A DNA stretch of 64,000 bases from Aegilops tauschii subsp. strangulata. Taxonomy: Eukaryota; Streptophyta; Magnoliopsida; Poales; Poaceae. Made by a program: the position numbers and the translations under genes. Shown here one piece after another: positions 22,670 through 32,872 of this stretch. Location of the stretch: NCBI RefSeq assembly GCF_002575655.3, contig NC_053040.3, positions 154,691,148 to 154,755,147 of the forward strand, read 5' to 3'. Within the stretch, counting starts at the first letter, position 1. Each line of letters begins with the position of its first letter. The notes under the pieces were generated by a model. The model was not told the origin of the DNA, made no database searches, and was given only the letters and a program-made list of their open reading frames with translations.

Positions 22670-23059
22670 ATAATTTGTGCATGGCACATGCACCCGGATG
22701 ATGAAGAGGCTTCTGGCAATGCTATGATGCTTCCATCATTTGTTTACATAATTGACGTACTATACAAATAATTTTCCAGTGACATGAGATTGTACAATGG
22801 TGTGAGCTTTCAGCTTTTGTTTCGCGTGTCTTGCCATCGATGCTCTTTCGGAAACAATAAAAAACTAAATTCCTTGCTAATGCATGTCAATTATTAGCAG
22901 ATTAGAGCTAATAATTACATCACAACTGAAGACAGAGCTGTGAGAAGGTGTTAAATTAAAATTGATCCATGCTTTCATTGGCAGCAACGTCCCCCCAGCT
23001 CTGTCTAAATCAACAAGGCATGTTGGGAAAAAAGTAGCTGTCTGGAGCATGCAACATTC
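22670..23059. other. CACTA-1 spacer upstream of module C cassettes
   Basis: No gene is seen. Part (22905-22960, ATTACATCACAACTGAAG...GTGAGAAGG) resembles 19480-19515 near module B, supporting a shared origin of modules B and C. Confidence 0.5.
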
Positions 23060-23990
23060 CGATCATTTTGTGCAGTTCCACTAAAATAGAGCTAAGCGTC
23101 CCTGTTCCAAAGATATTAAGTGTGATTACGATAATAGAGGGCTGCTGACGAAACAATAAACACACAAATAGAAGCCGGTCACCTTTGCAGTCTCTGTTAA
23201 GACTAACTAGTTGGAGAAGATTAGGCTCGGAGTTGGATGAGGAGGATAGAGCAAAACCAATCTCCCTTTGTGCAGTCGCACTGAAATGTAGAGACGTTGC
23301 CCGTGTGACATTTTAGTACAACTGCACAAAACACTCTTAAGAAAAAAGTGATTTGTGCAGTTCACCAAAAGGTCACAATAGCAACGAGTAGAAAGGAAAC
23401 AATTACTGGCCAATAACAGTTGATGACACATGCGACGACAAAAAATAAACATATTCCTTATCCTAAGGGAAGATAACAACACGGTTGTGTTTGTCTAAAA
23501 CGGTGTGAGGACGAGAATGCAATATGGAAAGTACGCCGGACGAGCTACATTTTGGGCAAAGAACTATGGAAGATCCACATGCAGCGACGTGGGAAGACGG
23601 GCAGTGGAGCAAGGCCGGAGGGGATACCTGGAGGTCGTCGGGATGTAACTAGGTGAGCGGCGGCGGGCGGAATCTGCGAGCAGGTGGCGTAGGCCCTGCC
23701 GCGCCGGAGCTTGGTCAGAGAGAACGGCGTGTACCGTAGATCGGGACGTGCTGCCTCGGCGCCGTCAAACAGAGAAACGATGCACTTCCTCCCTTTCCCC
23801 CGGCGGACGGGATGCGGCCGGATCAGTGACCAACGGTGAGAGAGAGAGGCCACCACACTCCCTTTCCCCCGGCGGACGGGATGCGGCCGGATCAGTGACC
23901 AACGGTGAGAGAGAGAGAGAGGCCACCGCAGCCTTGTGTGAGATACTCTGAAGAGCGACAAACCAGGCAGGCAGGCTCCATTGTATATAG
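23060..23990 (-). promoter_or_regulatory. Module C: promoter, first exon and cassettes
   Basis: The minus-strand TATA CTATATACAA (about 23983-23990) leads into a first-exon-like frame with RPHPVRRGKG twice and FSLTKLRRGRA, ending at the donor CTCCAG|GTATCCC (23628/23627). Farther down are cassette copies at 23065-23105, 23265-23330 and 23345-23400. The exon holds a tandem duplication of about 66 bp (about 23795-23925) that keeps reading phase. The plan matches modules A and B. The function is not recognised. Confidence 0.5.
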
Positions 23991-25939
23991 TGAGTGGACT
24001 ACCTTTTTCTCCATAAAAATTGTTTTATATTCTGTGTACGTGCCATTGAGCGCTATAACTTTATTTAAAAATAATGCGGCAACACGTCAAGTCGAACTTT
24101 GTTTCGTGCACGCGTGGTACACGACCTCCCTAGGTAAACAACCGCTATAGGCGTTCAAATTAGCACGTGGCCTGCCATTTCGTAAAGAAATGAGCTCCAC
24201 CGTGTACCCGCGCGGGTGTGGCTGGGCATGAAGCATGAGTACGTGCACGGTGCACCTATTCTCTTCTTGTATACGTACACCACCTACGTGGGGTTGTGTG
24301 AGAGAGATACAAACCTAGAGAGATATAGTGTGTGGGTTCTTGAGAGTTTTTTGGGGGGGGGGTCAATCAAAAAATGTAACATATGCAATGTGTGTGAAAT
24401 AGAGTCCTGGATATAACATATATATAGAGGGGGCGATCCACGAGAAGAGAGTGGAGGTATCATCGGCTTGAGGTGTCCATAGAATCGAAGAGAGGGATGA
24501 TGTGTGTGTGTGCGCGCGCGATCGATAAAGAGTGCCATCGAATTTGTGTGTGCCCACGTCAAAGATATAGAGTGGCTGGCCTACTGGAATGTGAGATGGG
24601 ACATGTGCAGTTGTCTCTGTGGCATGGATACCTACCTGCAGCACTCGACTATCGGTGTGTGGTGGGGGAAGAGGGAGGCCCAATTAACTATAGAGGTACA
24701 ATGGCTGGTATATGTGTGGAGGAGGAGAGAGGCCTACCTCATGTATTAAGGAGATCGATCTGCCTCATGTATTAAGGGAGATCGATTGGCATCCATGCAT
24801 ATGTGCAGGAGAGGAATAAGGTTGGGAGAGAGACAGAGCTAGAGTGTTGGAGGGGGTGGTAGTGGAGTTGCTTCTAACAAATGGTGGGATAGGCTTGCTA
24901 GACAAACGGAGGGCACGCCCGCAATATCAATAAGAGAGGAGATGGCTGCTTGTTGTCTGTGCACGTGCGTGTGAGAGACAGGTCAGGAGGCATGCACAAA
25001 TGATGAGGGGGGACGATGTGGCTGTGGTAAGCAGACGTAAATACATAGGAAGATCAATCGCCCTTTGTTAGAGAAAGGAGAGACATAACTTGTGAGGTAC
25101 GTCGATCGATGGGGGGGGGGTAGTTAAAGTCGATCTAGGTATATGTTGGGAGATCGATCGGTATACATGCATGTGTGTGTTAGAAGCAAATGAGGCACGA
25201 GGAGAAGGATAGAGAGAGAGGGATGCATGTAGGAGGTGGTACGAGAGGCATACTATATCGAGGGGGAGGAGTGTGCGAGTACGAGAACGATGAAAAGAGT
25301 TGTGGGAGTGAGGCATGGACGGTGACAAGAGAAGAGGGGAAGCTTGTGTTTGTGCTAGGCACACCTGGCTAGAGAGGCATATCGATTGATGTGTGACATA
25401 AAGAAGGAGCTGGGGGGCCTACACACACTGTGGGTGAACGACCTAAAGTGAAAAGACGAATTTGCGCGATGGAGCTAGAGAATGCTGAGGGAGGGTGAAA
25501 GAGATGCGGGCGTGTGCATGCACAAGAGAAAGTTAGCGCTAGCTACAAAGATAAGAGGGTTGTGTGGGTGTAAAAGACGAATAGAGATCATATATACTTC
25601 ATTATAAAAAGCGAATTCAGATATTTGAGAATTTATCATAGTGTTTCAAACCGACGCATGTGTGAATATATATAACGGTGATACACATGGTGTGGTTATG
25701 AACATGTTATACTACATTTAATATATTTTTCTCCACTCTTATAAAAAAACGGAGTTGTTGATGATGGTGTGCCTGCCATCCTGCATTATAGGCCGTCCGA
25801 TTTATATCTGGCGGATAGCAAGGAAACTATGATGGTTGAAGTTGGCAACAATCATGATTGTAGATTCTTATTGAAATAGAGAAACGAATTCAAATGGGCG
25901 TAATGAGATTTTTAAGACCGCCTTTGACTATTGACAAGA
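23991..25939. other. GT/GA-rich CACTA-1 segment, no gene
   Basis: Purine-rich and simple-sequence-rich DNA with TGTGTGTGTGCGCGCGCG near 24497, repeated GATCGATC words, and G-runs at 24352 and 25116. Open frames on both strands are low complexity. Confidence 0.55.
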
Positions 25940-26109
25940 TTAATAGTACATGACATGCACAATGTGAAAATTATATCATTGAAAGAACCTTTCACAAACG
26001 AATTTAACGGTGTGCTTTGTGTAAGTTGCATGTCATATATCATTGCTCTAATATTTGGTCAAAGTTAGCATCGAAAAACGCATTAGGCCCTATATAGATG
26101 GAAGGAGGG
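25940..26109. mobile_element. Possible Stowaway-like MITE remnant
   Basis: The right end reads GATGGAAGGAGGGAG followed by TA, with the inner TTGGTCAAAGTTAGCATC motif seen in Triticeae Stowaway elements. The left end is too diverged to place. Confidence 0.4.
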
Positions 26110-26525
26110 AGTAGCTTTGAATAGCATTTGTATAGTAAAACGGGGCAAGACTCTCTCTTTGTGTGGTGTGAATAGTTTTATTTTTTTCGTTTTCTTTTTG
26201 GTTGAGGGAAGTGCGAATTGATTTGGTACGTACAAGTACAATATTACTACACGTTAGGCTTGTCCCTAAAATTCAACCCGCGTCTTGTTATATCCCGAAA
26301 ATTCAGATATCGTGCTCCCAAAACTGGCGCCTTCACAACCCGTGCCTTCACAACGCGCGCCTTGCTATCCCGAAATTACAACGCGCGCGAAAACTCCCTC
26401 CAGCTGCCAAATCCCGACACGCGAAATCCCCCTTGTAACCCTGAGCCGAAAGGGCCGCTAGTTCAAATCGGTGGGGGGTACTTTTGTAACACACCCTACA
26501 TTTTGGACAAGCGCGTCCCTAAGTC
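26110..26525 (+). promoter_or_regulatory. Presumed 5' region of the TNPA-like gene
   Basis: Leads into the ATG at 26526. It becomes C-rich toward the gene and contains tandem TTCACAACNCGNGCCTT words (26331-26362). No clear TATA box could be fixed. Confidence 0.35.
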
Positions 26526-27079
26526 ATGCTTCACCCCCTCCCATTGCCCCCTTTTCGCCATTCGAAATCCCAGGCCGCCATAACCTCTCCGCTCCAGCCG
26601 CGAAACCCCACCCTCCTCCGTCCGCCACATCACCGCTGCCCAGTCGGAGCCTCTTCCCCGACGACGTCGTCCACCGCAACAGCTCGACGTCCCTCGTCCA
26701 CCTCCCCAGATGTGGATCCGTCGTCCATCTCACTGTCCCGCCGGTTCAGCCGCCCCGTTCTCCACCTCCAAGGAGTTGCTCCGACGATTGCCTCGTCTAT
26801 CGCGGCTGCTCCATCCCCACAGCGCCGCCTTAACCTGCTCCACCGGAACCGCAACATCCTCACCGACTCCTCGGACGAAGCCGAGGCCTACTTGGCGCCA
26901 CCAAAGAGGTTGTACACTCATCGCATCGCACCTTCTCCTTAACTCGACCTCCCGGTGCCGACGGTGCTCCATCCCGCACCCCCATGGAGCGGCTACCTTG
27001 AAGCCGGCGCCGCGGGCGACATCTCCACGGCGGCTCTCCCCCAGTGCGAGGCCCCTTTGGCGGCGGCGTCCATACCAGC

Positions 27080-27205
27080 CGGATCTGCTGCTGCTGCTCC
27101 GGCTCTCGCTCGCTCGCGCTGCTGCTGCTGCTCCGGCTCTCGCTCGATCGCTCGCTTGCCCAGCTGCTGCTGCTGCTCTCCCCCTCGCTCGTGCTGCTGC
27201 TCTGC
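27080..27205. repeat. Imperfect GCT-rich microsatellite
   Basis: Several GCTGCTGCTGCTCCGGCTCT blocks alternating with CTCGCTCG. It lies within the 5' part of the TNPA-like gene, where it gives alanine-, leucine- or serine-rich frames that are not informative. Confidence 0.7.
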
Positions 27206-30110
27206 TCCGATTAAGCCACACTTCAGTCGACTGAATCGACTTTTGGTTCAGTTGATTTTCAGGGGTTGGGGGGGCTCGCCGGAGTTAAGGAAGAACCATC
27301 CGCAGCGGGGACGGGGGCTCGCCGGAGAGGTACCCCACTATCTATCTTAGGGTTCAGGGTGGGGGCGGGGGGCCTAGAGGGCTGGCTGGGGCGGCGGTGG
27401 CGAGTTGTTTCGGGGCGGCGAGGCGGCGCTGTGGCCGGCGGTTCGGCCGGTGGTGGCTGGCGGCTCAGGGGGGTGCAGGTTGAAGATGAACTGCAGGCCC
27501 TCCCTAAACTACATGTCAAGTGCCTCTCTGCTACCATTCCGTTCAGTTTCGACAATAGCATTCAGATTCCACAGTTAACTTCAGAATCAACAGTTTTTAC
27601 CTCATCTGTTGTAGTCAGGTGGTTTTTGGTGATGTTAATTTTACATCCATTTTACATCATCTATTGGAGATGCTATTAGAATCCCACTTGAGATTGACAA
27701 TGTCTGTCTTGTGCTGCTTCAACCTTGATATCTTATGGCTCACCGGAGCTGCTCCAACGACAAAACGATCCATCACAACAGAGCAGTGCCCTGGACGCCG
27801 TCTACAGATTCCTCAGATCTTCCTCCACACCTCCGACAGCCACCTCTGCCTCAACTGCTTTAGCGACCAACCCAATGATGCTGAGGTCGACACGGCTACG
27901 GCAAAGAGGTTGTACACTTGTTGCATCACTTATTACTATACATTCACGTCGATCCATTAGGGCTATTTTGGTTCAACGGAAAAACGTCGATCCACTGGTT
28001 GTTACCATCACTCTAAATTTCTGCATGCTCTCCTTACATAATCTCACCATATTTTTTTCGTATGCATGTCAGATATTGTACACAGTCATGCTGAACATGT
28101 AGAGAAAAAGAGAAGAGTTTTGCGCGGCGATACAATGTCATGCAGACATCGCTCCATGGTGGGTTCAATGGCAAACCCTCCCCACCCCTCTCCAGATTGT
28201 AATCCAGAGGAAGATATCTGTTCTGAGGCGGATTCAGACGCCGCTGACCACTCCTATTTACCCCCCAAGGTGTTTGCTCTACCTTGGCATGATGATGTTA
28301 GTCATATCATGCATATGTTGCCTTGCAGTGCCTACTTTTGACATCATATATGTCATCTGCTTAGTTTAGACATGTTCTGGAATGCCACCTGTTTAGTTTC
28401 TATATCATATATGGGAATTATGCAGTCTCATGTCTTTTAGCCAACCATAATATATGTGAAATGTGCAATGCCATCCTGTTTAACCAGGCATCTTATATTT
28501 GAATGATATCTTGCCCATCCTTTTCTTCATTACATTTCCATTTGTCGACAATGTTTGTACATTAAACTACTCTTCCTGTGAATCAGCCATTTGGGTGGGA
28601 GATGGAAAAATCTGGAGTGAAAACAAGGCCTTCAGAGCAGACAGTGCTACCCGTCGAAGCAGATCTCTTGTTGGGTCCCGATAGCTCCTCAGAGATGGAT
28701 TCAGAGACAGATGACCAGTCCTATTCCCCCACTGAGGTGTATGCTCTAACTTGGCATGGTTATACTACTCATATCATGCATACGGTGTCTTGCATTGCAT
28801 AGTTTAGACATCATATACACAATATTCAACACCATGTTCTTAGTTCAGACATCATATCGAATGCCCTCTGTTTAGCATATAAATCACATATGTGAATTAA
28901 ATGATGCGATCCTGATTACTCAGATAACATGTTGGTGAATTATGTCATGCGATCCTATTTAGTTATTCATCATATCTTTGAATTATGTTATGCTATGCTA
29001 TCCAGTTTAGATAGACATCATATATGTGAAATTATGTCATGCTATCCGTTTTAGTTAAACAATATACATGTCAACTATTTCATGCCCTCTTTTTTTCCAC
29101 ACTACCTATTGCATCTGTCTCTCATACAATGTCTGTACATTCAACTATGTTTCCTGTTTATCAGCCATTTGAATTGGAGCGGGTGATGCCAGTATCTAGC
29201 GGACTAAAAACACGGTCTTCAAATAAAACAGTGCTACCTCTTGGTGGAGATAGAACCCCGGTTGTACATGCACAAGAACCAGCCCTACCACACATAACCC
29301 AAACTCTCGCAGATTGTACCCCTACTGCGATGGACAGAGAACCAACTTCACCCAATCTAACCCCAACCCCAGCCGATAGTAACCCAGTTCCTGTTGACAC
29401 AGCACCATCTCCACCACAGAGCTCCCAAACAAGAGCAGTTAGTAAGGCAGCTCCAGTGCCCAAAGGGCCAGTACTATCACGACGAACCCCAACTCCACCA
29501 GTTAGTACGCCTATTCCTGTGGAGGAAGCACAACCAGCTAGTCGTAGTTTAGCATCTATCGCATTTGATGTTGTTAAATCGTATGTGCGTATCTTCCCAT
29601 CTTGGAAATATTATACTGAAGATGAAGGAAAATGCCAGTTGCAGGTGTTTGTCCAGGAGTTATGTGTAAGTAATGTTATTCATGGCAATTACTTTGCTTC
29701 GTCCCATACATCCTACCTCCATGATGGTTATAATACAGCAAATTTTCCTAATTTTCTCTATAGAGAAGGACCGATTTGGAAACTCAGGATGAGGTAACCT
29801 GTGCTAATACCTCTGCTATCTTCAAGAATGCTTGGTGGCAGTAACGGAATTACCTGAAGAAAACGTACTTCACCGGCAAAGAAACTCATCAAATTCCCTT
29901 ACGTTCTCCTGAGACCCATTTACTGGACGATGACTGGGAACGCCTTCTTCTGTACTGGTCCCGAACCAAGAATGTGGTAAGGTCTATGAGCTCATTTTCT
30001 ATTTTGAAGTATTATATTCTTGCGTCTTACTGTACTGTGTTCATGTAGAACAAGTGCCTAAACCTGAAGAACAATTGTTCTAATTTAAAATTCCATTGCT
30101 ATCATAGTTC

Positions 30111-30280
30111 AAAAAAGCGCTAGGCATTAATTGTGCTTTTTGCCACCGCCTTGCGCTTTACTGACCAAAGCGCATGCTTATGCGCAGTTATGCACAGATT
30201 ATGCGTAGTTATGCGCAATGCGTTTTGCCAACGCCTACAGCCTAGGCGCGCTTAAGCGCTCGCTTAGGCACGCCTTTTTT
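30111..30280. mobile_element. Foldback-like insertion in an intron of the TNPA-like gene
   Basis: Starts AAAAAAGCGCTAGGC and ends GGCACGCCTTTTTT, with nested inverted repeats (GGCGCGCTTAAGCGCTCGC) and repeated ATGCGCAGTTATGCGCA words. It falls between the exons ending at 29976 and starting at 30345. No target duplication is evident, so the class is uncertain. Confidence 0.5.
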
Positions 30281-31273
30281 AACAATGATTGCTTTGCTCT
30301 TGTATCACTGTATTTACTCATATAAACTTATTTTTAAATTGAAGGATCCAATCGAAACTCCAATGGCACAACAGGTATGTTCACGCATGTTTCTTTAACA
30401 GGTTTGCTCTTATCAATAGCTCTGTTGATTTCAATTTCAATTGTGTATACAGTTGACTTTCATATCATGCACATTACTAGCATGACAACAGAGCCAATAG
30501 TGTTGTTGTACATGTAGACCCATGGTACCCATCTGAAATCTTGTTGTGCCGTGTAGTTTCCCACGCTTTGTATTCTTTCACTGATGCTTTGTCTTGAACT
30601 AATATGATTTGAACCGTGTCTCTATTTTGATTTGGCAAGACAATGCAGTGACCATAGGACATAGATATATGTTTGTTTGATGCTTTTATTATGTACTAGT
30701 ACTTGGCAATAGAAGACTTGGTAGTTTAATCCTGTCCACCTTACTAATGAACTGGTTCACCGAAATGAGTTTCATATACTAGTACATGCTAAACTTGTTA
30801 TGTGTCTGCTTGTTTATTCTTTTAGAATGCTGACAGAATATTGGGGAAGAGTGCCTTATTAAGCAATGGTAAAGGAAGTAATGCAAATAAGGTTCAGGAT
30901 AGTAAGACATCCTTGTTGGTCTCCAACAAAGCTGAAAACAGCTAAGGAAAACAATCTTGAAGACAGTGAGACAACGCCAAAGTCCTGTCTTGGTGTAGTG
31001 TTTGAGTTACTGGCCACTACCGCTGGCACAAGGTATTCAAACTCACTGTCTGAATCAGTTCAGTTTCTTGAGTCTCAACTACAAGCTGAAAGACATCGAT
31101 CAGTTGTGCTGCGACAAGAAGCCGAAGGACCGCGGAAGTCCCTGGAGCATTTAGATGGATACTTTCTGGTGCAGTAGCAAGCGTTGGAGGATTTTAGCGC
31201 CAAACAGGACAAAGCTAATCAGCTTGCTAAGCTTATTGCCAGCATGGTGGATACCCAGGATAACGTTTCTTGA

Positions 31274-31600
31274 GCTCTTCTGAAGTTGTTTCAGTTATGC
31301 TCTTGTTTTGCTGCCGCATTTATTTGCACTGGTGGCCAATTTTGACGGCCAGTGTATGTAATGTGCTGCTTTGTTCCCTATATTTGCACTGGTGGCGAAC
31401 TTTGATGCCCAGTGGATGTAATATGTGTAATAGCGGTAATAGGCTAGCGTTAATTGCTTGTTTATTTATTTCCTTATTGTCTTGTCTAGTTGTTTGCTTG
31501 TAGTCACTGCAGTTCTTTTTCTGTTTTTTTCTAGTGGCCACAATAGCCTATTTTTGGTAACTAGGCCAAAATAATCATGGCAACACACAGACTGTTGTAA
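31274..31600 (+). other. 3' region of the TNPA-like gene
   Basis: Follows the stop at 31271-31273. It contains a direct duplication of about 65 bp (TTTGCACTGGTGGC at 31322 and 31384). No further open frame of note. Confidence 0.5.
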
Positions 31601-31620
31601 CCATGGGCCTCCTGCAGGCC

Positions 31621-31811
31621 GTATGATCCATGGGCCTTCGTCCGGCCGTAGGATCCATCGGCCTTCTATACAGGCCTTAGGGTCCATGGGCCTTCTACGG
31701 GCCATACGATCCATGGGCCTTCTACGGGTCGTACTATCCATGGGCCTCATACGGGCCGTAGGATCCATGGGCCTCATACGGGCCGTAGGATCCATGGGCC
31801 TTCTACGGGGC
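31621..31811. repeat. 27-bp subterminal repeat array
   Basis: Seven units of about 27 bp built on GTAGGATCCATGGGCC plus TTCTACGGGCC, at 31621, 31648, 31677, 31704, 31731, 31758 and 31785. It marks the right subterminal region of CACTA-1. The contiguous spacing and palindromic CCATGG and GGCC cores suit a DNA-binding array, probably for the TNPA-like protein (inference). Confidence 0.85.
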
Positions 31812-32640
31812 GTATCATCATTTCACCAATCATGGGCCGTACTATTCGTGGACCATAACGGGCCGTTAATAGGCCGTATTTGATAACTCTATGAAAACAG
31901 CCCAACGGGTTTTTTTGACATGAAAACGGCCCAACGTATTAACGGTCCGCAAACGGGCCGACTGTAACGACGGGCCGAATTTGGCCCACAAGCAAAAAAT
32001 GACAGTAACGGGCCGTATGTAACCGAATTGTGCAAATGAGCCCAAGAATCAATGGGCCCTGAGAAGGCTGAAAGATAACTTGGGCTGGAAACGGCCCAAT
32101 GGAATAACGGGCCGTTAATGGGTATAAAATGATACATTGTTCATTACGGGCCAGTTTCACCACGGGCCGTTAATGGGCCAAGAGTTACAAAGGTCCTCAT
32201 ATGGGCCGAAAGAAGTCATGGGCCACACATGGGCCAGAAGTTAAAATGGGCTGAATCATATTGGACGGCCCAGATGACGCTACTGGGCCTAATTCGGATA
32301 GGGCGTAACGGGCCCTAGGTTAGCGGGCTGTAAATGGGCTATATGCGAACATGCCGTTAACAGGCTTTTCGTGGGCTGGCCCGCCACCTTTTGACCAAGT
32401 CAAACGGGCCACCTTTTCACAGGAATGGGCCTCTGTTGGGCCGTGCCACGTGTCGTCGTATCATAGGCGCCTTCGGTCCAATGAGCGGATGACATCTGTC
32501 CCAACGGTGAGCCGACACGTGTTTCCTCTAGCCAATGATGATTTTACACGTGGAAAATCCCCATTGGTCGGGGCTGTTAACGGGTTATCGGATCCAAAAC
32601 CCAACCCGATAGCTTAACGGCGTTCCGTTACGGTGGATGC
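31812..32640. repeat. Dispersed ACGGGCCGTTAATGGGC words
   Basis: More than a dozen copies of GGGCC(G/C) words on both strands, many as ACGGGCCGTTAATGGGC or its complement, spread to about 32380. Several CACGTG-type words follow (GCCACGTGTCG near 32445 and 32640, ACACGTG near 32515). They are consistent with subterminal binding sites. No gene. Confidence 0.7.
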
Positions 32641-32872
32641 CACGTGTCGGTCACCCTTGACGAAAGCACTTCTGTGACGCGCGATTTATCGTCATGGAAG
32701 TGGACACTTCCGTGATGATAATTTTGGTAATGTCATGGAACACTTCTACGACAGCACAAGTATGACTATCTTGATTCTGTCATAAAATCGTCATGGATGT
32801 ACATGCATGACAAAAAATGCGACCTACTGTGACAAACACGTATCATCACGGAAGTGTATTTTTTTTGTAGTG
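32641..32872 (-). repeat. CACTA-1 right terminal region
   Basis: Repeats of CGTCATGGA, TTCTGTCAT and CTGTGACA in opposite sense to the left end, closing with the terminal repeat (CACTACAAAAAAAATACACT when read inward) at 32853-32872. The duplication CAA follows. Confidence 0.85.

Larger units (their letters stand above)
26526..31273 (+). pseudogene. TNPA-like (Transposase_24, En/Spm) gene of CACTA-1
   Basis: Multi-exon plus-strand gene. The best exons are 28579-28734 or so, 29165-29665, 29764-29976, 30345-30374 and 30826-31273; the 5' exons (from 26526) are less certain. Exon 29165-29665 has a proline/threonine-rich linker and then SYVRIFPSWKYYTEDEGK. Exon 29764-29976 has TQDEV...IFKNAWWQ, RNYLKKTYFTGKE and WERLLLYWSRTKN, the pattern of the plant Ptta/En/Spm transposase family (Transposase_24). 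The last exon forms a coiled coil (ESVQFLESQLQAERHRSV). In other CACTA elements the TNPA product binds subterminal repeats and assists excision. A TAA at 29842-29844, another stop near 31176 and a frameshift in the last exon show decay. Exons near 28579 and 29165 share a start (CAG|CCATTTG), so one exon was duplicated. Confidence 0.65.
10153..32872 (+). mobile_element. CACTA-1, large Jorge-like CACTA (En/Spm) transposon
   Basis: 22.72 kb bounded by CACTACAAAAAAAGACAC on the left and the inverse of CACTACAAAAAAAATACAC on the right, with the 3-bp duplication CAA at 10150-10152 and 32873-32875, exactly as CACTA transposition predicts. Both ends have subterminal repeats. The interior holds a TNPA-like gene, minisatellites, internal duplications, promoter-bearing modules and fossils of other elements. 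No TNPD-type transposase frame is visible, so it was mobilised in trans or lost the gene. Its left 7.8 kb matches CACTA-2. The family name Jorge is from memory. Confidence 0.92.

Noticed and set aside
31621..31811. CRISPR-like regular repeats
   Set aside because: Units are contiguous with no unique spacers, in a plant transposon end; they are subterminal repeats.
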